Shown here in pieces: positions 8,450 through 17,800 of a stretch of 64,000 nucleotides of DNA (position 1 is the first letter of the stretch; each line of letters opens with the position of its first letter). A model generated the notes under the pieces. It made no database searches and was not told the origin of the DNA. It saw nothing but the letters and a program-made list of their open reading frames with translations. A program made the position numbers and the translations under genes. Source of the DNA: Trachythela sp. YZ-2020 (taxonomy: Eukaryota > Cnidaria > Anthozoa > Malacalcyonacea > Clavulariidae); assembly GCA_016169945.1 (NCBI GenBank), contig JADLSH010000195.1:248001-312000 (forward strand), written 5' to 3'.

Positions 8450-9584
8450 GGTTCACAATCTTCTCGATAATCCATAATATACTACAATCAGGTATGTGAA
8501 AAAATTGTAGATGCATGGATGTTGTCAGAATACCAGGTGTCGCTAAGACATCCTCGCACAGTTTCAAAAGCCTTTTTAAACACATTGATACACGACGTCA
8601 ACATGTGGTATTCAGGGATGGAGGAACACAAATGAACTATTTATTCCACATGGATGTGTTAGCAAATAGGTCATATTATTGAAGTCTTCATCAGTAGCAA
8701 ATGTTAACTATGTTGAAAATCAGGAGTACAATTTGACACATGTCTATAGTCTGTGAATAGAATGTATAAAGTATATTTAAACACAGCATATCAGATCCAT
8801 ACATTGGCTATAATTGACTAGTCAAAGCTGCAGTGTTCCGTGTTTGTTTGTTCACGCTACAATACAAATATGAGAGTGATGTGTAAAGTACAGGCAAATG
8901 ATTGCTTGAAAAGACATTGAATATAAGCGATTTAGTAATTTAGAGGAGAATTTGCCTATGGATATGATTTCTATTATGAAATTATAAGTATGTGATTGTG
9001 ACACCGTCTGCAATAAATGTCATGCCAAAAGGAGTATTGTACAGTCTTATCTTTTACCGTCTTAACTATTAAATACTATAAACAAGACTATATTTGTAAA
9101 CAATATTTTATTTAAAGAAATGTGACCACTATAAAATGTGGAATTGCTAAATCTGAAATTAAAATGTGGGATTAGCTAGTATTCATGGTAGTCAAATATA
9201 CTTTAGTATTGAAAACTTAATATGTGCATAAACAGGATGCTATATTTTACAATTTACGCTTGCAATGTTATTAATATGTTGTAGTATTTCTTACCTTGAT
9301 GTTCGTCCTTCGATAGTTCGACTTTTCACTGTTTCACTGTTTAGTTTTCCTTCAGAAATAGAACCACTAAATTTTGAAGCATTCTTTCCGGTTTATCAAT
9401 AGGTCTATCTTCGTATTTCCACGTTTTTATATGAATATAACGACATTTTGTCAATCGCCATGTTGAATTTTAAGATCTAGCCTGCGAACAGGCAAAATTG
9501 AATGATGTAATGGCCTTGGAGAACATTACGTCATTGCATTGTGAGCCAATTGGCTATCAATTTAAATAAGCTGGTCACTGAATG
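8450..9584. other. No recognisable feature
   Basis: AT-rich sequence right of the transposon. I find no domain, convincing splice pattern or repeat with a partner in the window, apart from short AT tracts. Confidence 0.5.
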
Positions 9585-9835
9585 GCTAACAGCTAACAGC
9601 TAACAGCTAACAGCTAACAGCTAACAGCTAACAGCTAACAACTAACAGCTAACAGCTAACAGCTAACAGCTAACAGCTAACAGCTACATGTAACAGCTAA
9701 CAGCTAACAGCTAACAGCTAACAGCTAACAGCTAACAGCTAACAGCTAACAGCTAACAGCTAACAGCTAACAGCTAACAGCTAACAGCTAACAGCTAACA
9801 GCTAACAGCTAACAGCTAACAGCTAACAGCTAACA
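9585..9835 (+). repeat. Heptamer satellite (AGCTAAC)n
   Basis: About 35 head-to-tail copies of the 7-mer AGCTAAC fill 251 bp. Only two interruptions are visible: an AACTAAC variant near 9640 and an ACATGT-containing insertion near 9685. The near-perfect repetition implies recent slippage or unequal exchange. It is not the usual metazoan telomere repeat (TTAGGG). Confidence 0.95.
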
Positions 9836-10126
9836 ACACGATGGCAATATATCTGCATTCGCAGATACAAAAATCGTTGCTAAGATAGGGCTTATGTATT
9901 GTGATAATTTTAAGAAAAAAGTTGGACAGAAATAAAGCGAGGTAATAAATTAATATTTTACCGTAAAGACCGAACATTTGAGGTTAATAAGTAGTTTATT
10001 ATATGACACAACCATAAGTAATAAAATAAGTAGTTTATTATATGGTTAGTTTTTGTTGTAAGGCATTAAAAAATTTGTAATGCCCCGCGCTGCATTACGT
10101 GATTTTCCGGACCGCTGATTAGCCAA

Positions 10127-11300
10127 TCATATCGCGTAAACTACAGGAACTAGCGCTTGCCATATAATAAAAGGACTTACTATGCCTTGTAAGCTTAGAA
10201 ATCTTAGTTCTGTAAACTGTATATTTGTCTTGGTCACCATTTTTGGCGCATGCTTGTTTGTCGTTCTGCTGTCGGACATTCTCAAAATTAGATTTGTCAA
10301 GAACATTTGTTCATTAAATTTCGAGTAGTCTCGTATTTTATTATTTCTAGTGTTGGACAATATTTTACAATTATACAGAATGCAGACTTGTGAAAAATGA
10401 TCACTTATGTCAGATACAATATTTCCACTTAGTGAATGATATTCAATATTATTCAAAAATATATTATCAATAAGTGTTGCCGAATTACCATAAATTCTTG
10501 TAGGTTAAAAATTATTTGCTATAAGTACAAGATTCGTATTTGAGAAGATCTATGTTGAAGTCGCCCATTATGCAGACAGTCTTAGACGATCTGTTAAAAT
10601 TATATAAGGTTTCACTCAAGTAATTTAAAAATTTAGTTGCATCATTGTGCTGCATATATATAGAGAGCACCACAAACAATACTTTGGTTAACTTCCATAA
10701 CAAGTTCTATCCATAGAGCTTGAAAGTAAATATTTGATATATTTCAAGAATAGAATAATTGATGTTACATGCATACTCCTCCTGCCGAGAGTGGGGTAGG
10801 AACGTGTTCAAAATTGTATCCTGGTTAATCGGGGTTAAAAGTTAAAGGCAGTTCTCCTACTATTCTTGTTTCAGATATACCAATTATACTAAAGCTGAAG
10901 TTCAATTCACTCAGTAGGTGATTTTGAAACGCCTCAATATTTATTTTGAGGCTCCTAACATTATTATGTAAAAATGATAACGTGTGATACAAGTATTTTG
11001 CAAGGTATTCTTATGCATGTCAAAACTATGTGGGGAAAAGTATCGGGAAATATGCCGAACGATATTATGCAAATTTCGGTCAGGATTACTGTCTTTATCA
11101 AAAGTGGAATTTGTTTTAAAAATATTCAGATGAAATAGACTAGGCAATGAATGTAGGGTATTTTTGGAAGGTAATACATTAGGTAAACTGTTGTTGAAGC
11201 TATCATGAACTTGCAATACGTTTTGGCCATAGTAAGGCAAAATAGAGAAATAGTACCGATTTTCCTTACATTGCAGTTTGCAGCTCAAAGGCATAGCCAT
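10127..11300 (-). pseudogene. LINE ORF2 endonuclease region, frame-broken
   Basis: Read on minus from about 10985 downward, this carries the start of an APE-type endonuclease (NNVRSLKINIEAF, then FSIIGISETRI). Further on come MGDFNIDLLKYES near 10545-10580 and a GNIVSDISDHFSQ block near 10400-10430, the Asp-His end of the domain. Several frame changes and stops separate the pieces. Sequence stops resembling RT at about 10127, so the polymerase and 3' tail are missing. The part from 11300 to 11000 lies between this and the ORF1 remnant and has no clear domain. Confidence 0.7.
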
Positions 11301-11345
11301 TTTATTCGTATATTAACACAAATTGCACACAAAATATAACATTAG

Positions 11346-11995
11346 TCACTTGCATCAGCACTTGCATTATTTCCAGATAATTTTCTTAAATCATCCAGCT
11401 CAGCGATCTTGATTTTACGTGTACCATCTCGTTGGCGCAAGAACACCGAATTATTATTTGGCCAACAATAAGTATAATTGTACGTTGACTTGAACTTCTT
11501 TGCTTCAAACAGCAGAAACTGTGCTTTAGGCGTAAGATGATCGAAAACTGTGATAACATCAGAACCATTATCTAGATCAGCATTGAATCCTAGCTGCGAA
11601 GGTTTAATTTTACAGCTTTAACACAGACTTGCATGAGCTAGGGCCTCCTTCGATAACCGCCTGGTGAACTTGCACACACGAGGCTTCGACTTCCCAGGAC
11701 TTGAACTTGAATTTCGTGTTGGTACTCGGTGTGTAATGTTTATGTCACTGATTGAAATATTGGCCCTCATAATATTAAATAGCTTTAAGCAAAGCTTTGT
11801 AGTGTCAAAGGACGATTCATTCCTGTTGATCTTCGGAATGCCAAAGACTTTGACATTATATTGATAACTGTAAGCTTCGATATCGTCAAGGGCATTCCCA
11901 ATTTTCTCAGTTTTTTCAGCAATTTCCGTTAAACGATTTGTAAGACGTTCAAGCTCTTTCTTTACAAGCTGCCAACATACAAAACTAGAGGGCAC
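11346..11995 (-). pseudogene. LINE ORF1 remnant (RNA-binding/RRM-like)
   Basis: On minus, a coiled-coil start (KKELERLTNRLTEIAEKTEK) leads to YNVKVFGIPK, ISDINITHRVP and KPRVCKFTRR-LSKEAL, the pattern of LINE ORF1 proteins with an RRM and C-terminal domain. The frame breaks near 11618 and continues as FEAKKFKSTYNYTYCW and RKIKIAELDDL to about 11346. ORF1 proteins bind element RNA and chaperone target-primed reverse transcription. The position directly 5' of the endonuclease pieces, on the same strand, shows they come from one insertion. Confidence 0.65.
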
Positions 11996-12090
11996 TCAGT
12001 ATAATCGAATTTGTTTGCCAGCAAAACTTAAACAGGCAAGGGTCTATTCATTCACTATGTATGCTCTTTGCAAACCGGCAAAGCTACAAC

Positions 12091-13090
12091 ACTGTTAATC
12101 TGACAGCACTGGATACGTTGAATTCCTGGTCTACAGAGTCAAACTTGACACTAAATTCTTCCAAAACGAAAGTTATGTTGTTTTCAACGCAGTAAATGTC
12201 ACATGTCCATAAACTGGAAAATAGCGACATTACACTAAATTGCAACGGAGCTGATCTTGAGAGAGTACATTCTTTCAAATTATTAGGCACTCAAATGAAT
12301 GAACATTTGTCGTGGACGGAAGTAAAGAAAACGATATCTTCATGCTATTCAATTCTTGCTATATTACGAAAACTAAAACACCTTGCGCCGTTTCATGTGA
12401 AAAAGCAACTTGCTGAATGTCTCGTTCTCTCGAGACTGGACTACAATAGCTGTGTTGTGGAGCCTATTCCAGCATACTTAATTAAACGTTTATCCCGTGT
12501 GCAATTATCTGCCGCAGCTTTTGTGACTAATCACTATGCCAAAGAGATTGATTTACTAAAACTTGGTTGGCTACCCTTAACTGATCGTCGTGAATACCAT
12601 TTGCTGAAATTAGCCCACAAAACCCTGCATAGTTCAAAATGGCCATCTTATCTTCCATTGGAACGTTATATTCCATCAAGAACACTTAGATCATCATCTG
12701 ATGGAATTAAACTGGTAGTGCCAAAAATAGATGGCTCTTTTCAATATGCTTGTGCCAAATCTTTTAATTGTCTTTCAAAAGACATTAGGAACTGTATAAA
12801 TCACGCACAGTTTTCCAGACTTTTAAAAACTCATTTAATTAGTTCAGCGAAAGAAAGACAAAATCCAACATAATACATATATATATATTTATATATACAT
12901 TTTATTCTTCTATGTAATCTTAATAGTATATAATCTCTAAATCTTATCTTTTATCTGTAAACATATTGTATATATTAAATTATAGCTAATCTGTATTACT
13001 TATACTAAATTGTTAACATATATAATTTTTGCGCATGAAGAGCCACTAGTTGGAATGCCGTAATAAATCGTTATTATTATTATTATTATT
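12091..13090 (+). pseudogene. LINE RT C-terminal region and 3' end
   Basis: A 5'-truncated LINE on plus begins inside the RT thumb (LNSWSTESNLTLNSSKTKVMLF), meets a TAA at about 12193, then stays open from 12196 to 12873. That stretch carries the usual C-terminal blocks: FKLLGTQMNEHLSW, SRLDYNSCV, a RVQLSAAAFVT segment, LKLGWLPLTDRREYHLLKLAHK and FNCLSKDIRNC. An AT-rich untranslated stretch follows and ends in a (TTA)n tail at about 13068-13090, typical of CR1/L2-type 3' ends. It is inactive, lacking the RT palm and endonuclease. Confidence 0.8.
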
Positions 13091-13496
13091 CATAAATTGT
13101 ATTAATTAGCCTACGTATTTACTTCTGTTAAGCCGGTGAAAACAAGGCAAACTTTTCTAAATTTCCTACTCAATTTTCATCCAAACTAATAGCAAAATTT
13201 AATCAATTAGCCCTTAGCCTACGATCTATTAGCTCTGCAAATTTTCGTATTAAAATGTTTGATTTTTTGAGTTATCGTGCTCACAGACAATCCCATGCAC
13301 ACATACACACACACGTACACACACACATGAAATGATAAGCTGCGGCTTTTTAGAATGGATGGTAAATAAAATTGATAAGTAAAGCAATTGATGTCTCTTT
13401 TAGAAATTACGACCAACTTTAAAAGATCTAGTGTGAAGAATAAACAGACCTCTGCTTTTCGTAAGGATAGATTGGTGCATGAATATTTGGTCGACG

Positions 13497-13625
13497 AACA
13501 TTTCGAGCCAAGAAGACATATGACTGACTAAACATTTGGCCAACAGACAGTTTGTTGACAGACATTTGGCCGACGGACATTTAGATTATGGATATTGACC
13601 AATAGCACATTTGGCCGATGGACAT
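13497..13625 (+). repeat. Degenerate minisatellite with TTGGCCGA motif
   Basis: The motif GACATTTGGCCGACGGACA recurs with variants (ATTTGGCCAACAGACAG, CATTTGGCCGATGGACA) about every 20-35 bp. It has no coding capacity. Confidence 0.55.
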
Positions 13626-14016
13626 TCTTTTCAAGGAAATGTCTACAATGTAGCTTTGAGCATGCATTGCTTACAGTTTGTGTGCATTAGCACGTATATA
13701 TAGTATTAGTAACTTTCACACATGTTTAAAGTCCTGCATATAGCGTAGGTGGTGACTTTCACACATGGTTATGTAAAATAGAAGGTATAGCAAACACTGA
13801 CCTTATACTTAACAACTAGTAAATTCTTGACTTTCATATCTTTTTAAATAAAGGCCAACATTTATCAGTGGAAGTTATTTAAAATAAATATCTGAAACTA
13901 GAACTAAACACTGGACTGAAAGCCCAGGCAAAGAACTCGCACCATTCGACTTAATCCCCTATCACAACGACGCCTGTGTACCAATGCTTCTTTTGATGAT
14001 ATCGCCACTCTTGTAT

Positions 14017-14051
<35 letters not shown>

Positions 14052-14159
14052 CGCATGTCTGGATGCGCATGTGTCTGAGTATTGTACCACATGCGCTTGG
14101 TGAGGGCAAGAGTATGGTGTATAAATACGAAGTCACTCGCATCTAGACTGCGTTACAAG

Positions 14160-14203
14160 CTGCACTGACGAGCCGTTGAACGGCGAAACATGCATGTCTG
14201 CAG
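14160..14203 (+). ncRNA. Hammerhead ribozyme, type I, copy 1
   Basis: All core elements are present in order: stem I strand CTGCA, core CTGACGA, stem II GCCG-TTGAA-CGGC, core GAA, stem III ACA-TGCA-TGT, cleavable C at 14198, then stem I strand TGCAG. Stem I and stem II pair perfectly and A15.1-U16.1 is kept. Helix I is the open one, as in animal retrozymes. Predicted RNA self-cleavage is after C14198. The fold was deduced by hand. Confidence 0.85.
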
Positions 14204-14428
14204 ATTTGACATATATATATATATATGCAAAAGCTCACTTCCCTTGTGGTCGTTTGAGCACTCTGGCCCCAAGACACTTCACGCATGTCTGGATGCGCAT
14301 GTGTCTGAGTATTGTACCACATGCGCTTGGTGAGGGCAAGAGTATGGTGTATAAATACGAAGTCACTCGCATCTAGACTGCGTTACAAGCTCCACTGACG
14401 AGCCGTTGAACGGCGAAACATGCATGTC
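14199..14428 (+). mobile_element. Retrozyme-like 230-nt monomer
   Basis: The span between two predicted ribozyme cuts in the same orientation is 230 nt. It includes an AT tract, a GCGCATGTG/CACATGCGC hairpin (9 bp), a TATAAATAC stretch and the ribozyme at its 3' end. Retrozymes are non-coding retroelements made of tandem hammerhead monomers that form circular RNAs (described in plants and animals). This organisation fits, but flanking target duplications are obscured by the inverted repeat. Confidence 0.6.
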
Positions 14429-14433
14429 TGCAG
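14390..14433 (+). ncRNA. Hammerhead ribozyme, type I, copy 2 (stem I mismatch)
   Basis: Core and stems II and III are identical to copy 1, but the first stem I strand reads CTCCA. That puts a C-C mismatch in the middle of the 5-bp helix and may slow cleavage. The predicted cut follows C14428, exactly 230 nt after that of copy 1. Confidence 0.8.
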
Positions 14434-14437
14434 ATTT

Positions 14438-14486
<49 letters not shown>

Positions 14487-14523
14487 TGAGCTTTTGCATA
14501 TATATATATATATATAGTCAAAT

Positions 14524-14567
14524 CTGCAGACATGCATGTTTCGCCGTTCAACGGCTCGTCAGTGCAG
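14524..14567 (-). ncRNA. Hammerhead ribozyme, type I, copy 3
   Basis: This is the mirror copy in the right arm of the inverted repeat. On minus it is base-for-base the same as copy 1 across the 44-nt motif. The cleavable C is opposite G14529. Confidence 0.85.
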
Positions 14568-15213
14568 CTTGTAACGCAGTCTAGATGCGAGTGACTTCGT
14601 ATTTATACACCATACTCTTGCCCTCACCAAGCGCATGTGGTACAATACTCAGACACATGCGCATCCAGACATGCGATAATATATATATATATATATATAT
14701 ATATCTATACAAGAGTGGCGATATCATCAAAAGAAGCATTGGTACACAGGCGTCGTTGTGATAGGGGATTAAGTCGAATGGTGCGAGTTCTTTGCCTGGG
14801 CTTTCAGTCCAGTGTTTAGTTCTAGTTTCAGATATTTATTTTAAATAACTTCCACTGATAAATGTTGGCCTTTATTTAAAAATATATGAAAGTAAAGAAT
14901 TTACTAGTTGTTAAGTATAAGGTCAGTGTTTGCTATACCTTCTATTTTACATAACCATGTGTGAAAGTCACCACCTACGCTATATGCAGGACTTTAAACA
15001 TGTGTGAAAGTTACTAATACTATATATACGTGCTAATGCACACAAACTGTAAGCAATGCATGCTCAAAGCTACATTGTAGACATTTCTGGCCCCAAGACA
15101 CTTCACGCATGTCTGGATGCGCATGTGTCTGAGTATTGTACCACATGCGCTTGGTGAGGGCAAGAGTATGGTGTATAAATACGAAGTCACTCGCATCTAG
15201 ACTGCGTTACAAG

Positions 15214-15257
15214 CTGCACTGACGAGCCGTTGAACGGCGAAACATGCATGTCTGCAG
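15214..15257 (+). ncRNA. Hammerhead ribozyme, type I, copy 4
   Basis: A third plus-strand unit lies just outside the inverted repeat. It has an intact core, 5-bp stem I and predicted cleavage after C15252. The upstream 125 bp match the unit before copy 2 (from GGCCCCAAGACACTTCACG), so whole units have been copied. Confidence 0.85.
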
Positions 15258-15472
15258 ATTTGACTATATATATATATATTATATTGACCTACTCGTAGTA
15301 GGTTTGCTTTTGTAAATTAGTCGATCTGATAGTGAATTTTAGATAATCGTAATTTAATTGTTGCGAAAATTGTGATACAAGGTCAAACCTTTTCTATAGT
15401 TTCATTGTTTCGCACCATATTTTAAGAAGGTATACATGCAATTGATATTAAAATTTCACACACTATTTACAG

Positions 15473-16007
15473 ACTATATATATGTGCAATAGAGGTGTTG
15501 CACCATCACGTGACCAAATTCTACAAATCTTTCACGTGCAACCTATAAAGCTGGCTGTTAAACATGTTTTGTATGTCATTATGACAAGTATTCATAACAA
15601 ATTTCAAGTCGATACAATTATTCCCTCACAAGTTTAAAAGGTTTGAATAATTCGTATTGCTGACGTCAGCATTATTGCTTAAAGAAAGACGTGTTTTATT
15701 AGACATGTTTATATTCTGTTTACTATGATACTATATATTGCTTTTAAAAGCTAAATTGAGTTTTCGCGTTAGGTTTAGAAAAATCGTAGCTTTTAACGGC
15801 ATTTGAAAATAATACTGACGTCAGCAATACGAATTATTCAAACCTTTTTAACTCGCAAGGGAATAATTGTATCGACTTGAAATTTGTTAGGAATGCTTGT
15901 TATAATGACATACAAAACATGTTTAACAGCCAGCTTGATATGTTGCACGTTAAAGGTTTTTAGAATTTAGTCACGTGATGGTGCAACACCTCTATAGCAC
16001 ATATAGT
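15473..16007. mobile_element. Foldback element with about 200-bp arms
   Basis: The ends read ACTATATATATGTGC and, inverted, ACTATATGTGCTATAG. Both continue inward with AGAGGTGTTGCACCATCACGTGA-like sequence to arms of about 200 bp, ending at about 15676 and beginning again at about 15806. The inner end of each arm holds a TGACGTCA palindrome (CRE-like) and the outer part holds a CACGTGA site. The central 130 bp have no clear gene. Confidence 0.75.
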
Positions 16008-16557
16008 CCAAAAAACTGTCAGTGTTTAAGAAGCTGTGTCGTAGTGTTTTGGGGGAATTAGTGAAAAAATGTGGTAATCCTGGCGCAAAATTCAATATTT
16101 TTGTATTATTGTATTATTATTGTATTATTATCCATTCCCAAAGCAATTAGGGAGAGCAGATCTCTTTCTTCCTTTCAAAATAAAATCGCTGCTCACTTAA
16201 ATGAGTACAAAGTAAATTGATTACCTGTAAATAGTCTAACAACGTTATTATTATGTAAATAATTTAAATATTCCATCTTTTAAAACATAAGTATTTTTGT
16301 AAATAGCTCTAAATTGTAACATTTTTTATTTTTTGCACACGCCCCTCTGTAGATACCCTAGCTAATATTATAATTTGGTGACAGACAGCACAGATTGTTA
16401 GTATGCACTGGTTAGTAATGAATTGTCTAATGGTAGATAATTTTATTTATCATCAGTTCTTCTAATATTTGGCCAAATCCCCCTCGTTCGTTTTGTGGTC
16501 CTTACATGAAGTGGTAACCTTTTTCACTCTGGTAGGCTCCTTTCTTCTCTTGATATT
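16008..16557. other. No recognisable gene; TTA-rich microsatellite
   Basis: Contains short (TATTAT)n tracts near 16100-16130 and otherwise AT-rich unique-looking sequence. Confidence 0.45.
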
Positions 16558-16615
16558 ATATAGAACGTTTAAGTGGATGGATATTTCGAGTGAGATATTA
16601 TATACAATATTTTCT
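16558..16615 (-). repeat. Inverted SINE-tail fragment
   Basis: This block is the reverse complement of the tail of the SINE that follows (AAAATATTGTATATAATATC to AACGTTCTATAT, 16789-16848). The first SINE unit is therefore bracketed by inverted copies of its own 3' tail. Confidence 0.75.
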
Positions 16616-17165
16616 TATCACAACCCGCAGTACCCGCATCTATATATATACATGAAGTTGTGGTTAACGGTTGGCACCTGGACTCTGTGGCTCGGTGGTC
16701 GGAGCGCTGCACCGGAATCGCAGGGCCGCAGGTTCAATTCCTGTCGGGGGACTTGGAGTTGCATTTTTCGCAGCCGTTCCCGTTCAGGTCTAAAATATTG
16801 TATATAATATCTCACTCGAAATATCCATCCACTTAAACGTTCTATATCAATTTCAATCGAGTGGGATGCAGAAAAAAAAATCTTGTAATTTACATTATCA
16901 CAACCCGCAGTACCCGCATCTATATATATACATGAACTTGTGGTTGACGCTTGGCAGCTGGACTCTGTGGCTCGGTGGTCGGAGCGCTGCACCGGAATCG
17001 CAGGGCCGCAGATTCAATTCCCGTCGGAGGACTTGGAGTTGCATTTTTCGCAGCCGTTCCCGTTCAGGTCTAAAATATTGTATATAATATCTCACTCGAA
17101 GTATCCATCCACTTAAACGTTCTATATCAATTTCAATCGAGTGGGATGCAAAAAAAATAAATATA
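16616..17165 (+). mobile_element. tRNA-derived SINE dimer 1
   Basis: Two direct units start at 16616 and 16895, about 280 bp apart. Each has a tRNA-like head with an A-box-like TGGCTCGGTGGTC and a B-box-like GGTTCAATTCC (unit 1) or GATTCAATTCC (unit 2), the split promoter of RNA polymerase III. A conserved middle (TTTTTCGCAGCCGTTCCCG) and a common tail ending in GGGATGCA plus A-run follow. The acceptor arms do not pair, so these are not functional tRNA genes. A CCCGCATCTATATATATACA leader precedes each head. Confidence 0.85.
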
Positions 17166-17382
17166 TATATTATATAGCCTAGCGGAATTAGTACTCTCGC
17201 CACGGACTTCGTCTTGCTCGGCGACAATCGCTTTAACTCTTAAGTTCAGCATCTTTGATGAGTTGGCAGGTAGATACATATCGTCAACTATTAACTTGTT
17301 CTAGCAAATAATTTGACGAAATTGTTCAATCCTTGGACCACCCTTGTGGGTCAGTCTATAGTTTTTTAGGGCAAAGTTTCAC
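17166..17382. other. Spacer between SINE dimer and BEL element
   Basis: No feature recognised. It ends in TTCAC (17378-17382), the 5-bp duplication of the LTR element. Confidence 0.4.
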
Positions 17383-17720
17383 TGTAAGCTTCAAATTACT
17401 TTGGTTCGTCACAAACTTTATTCACACGTATGTTCAAAGATACACACGAGAGATTCGCTATACAAGTCAACAATTAAAGTGTTAAGTATGCTCCTTAGAC
17501 GAAATCTAAGTGACTAATCTAATACTTACAAGTTATTGTGACGTCTTTATGTAAATTACTATCTTTAAAGTTTCTTTTAACTGAGCTTTTAACCAAGATT
17601 ATTACGGTTCACTTTAACTTACAGAAATATATTGTCCTTCGTTTTCTTTGGCGCCAAAACCACAACTTACGTCTGCGCCCGCAATAAGCAGGAATATTAC
17701 TTTATGTAGTAGATCTTACA
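17383..17720 (-). repeat. 3' LTR of BEL/Pao element
   Basis: 338 bp with TGTAAG...CTTACA ends. By eye it is identical to 23929-24266. Confidence 0.93.
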
Positions 17721-17740
17721 CGCTCCCCCCCGAAAGACGA
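17721..17740 (-). promoter_or_regulatory. Polypurine tract of BEL/Pao element
   Basis: On minus, the bases next to the 3' LTR read TTTCGGGGGGGAGCG, a purine-rich run expected to prime plus-strand DNA synthesis. Confidence 0.7.
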
Positions 17741-17800
17741 CAAGGGAGTCTTTCTAAACAACTCAACATTTAAATGTTATCATAAATTGGTCCTTCTAAT

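Larger units (their letters stand above)
13636..15087. repeat. 1.45-kb inverted repeat enclosing hammerhead units
   Basis: The arm 13636 to about 14240 matches the reverse complement of about 14484-15087, both outer ends reading GAAATGTCTAC inward. A small number of differences (for example around 13835 versus 14885) shows that it is not a simple fold-back read artefact. Each arm contains one ribozyme unit. A third unit sits in the central spacer in plus orientation, between long (TA)n tracts. The outer 480 bp of each arm are unrelated to the ribozyme unit and carry no recognisable gene. Confidence 0.85.

Noticed and set aside
9585..9835. CRISPR array or telomere repeat
   Set aside because: There are no spacers, the period is 7 bp, and the unit is not TTAGGG-like; it is a simple satellite.
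13951..14819. Open frames with long Tyr-Ile repeats
   Set aside because: They are translations of (TA)n tracts in the inverted repeat and have no coding support.
16680..16754. Functional tRNA gene
   Set aside because: A- and B-box-like motifs are present but the acceptor stem does not pair and no clear anticodon loop fits; it is a SINE head.
16469..17227. Open frames of 70-125 codons over the SINEs on both strands (also at 28090-28696)
   Set aside because: They recur with every SINE copy and follow the tRNA-like promoter unit; the SINE explains them.
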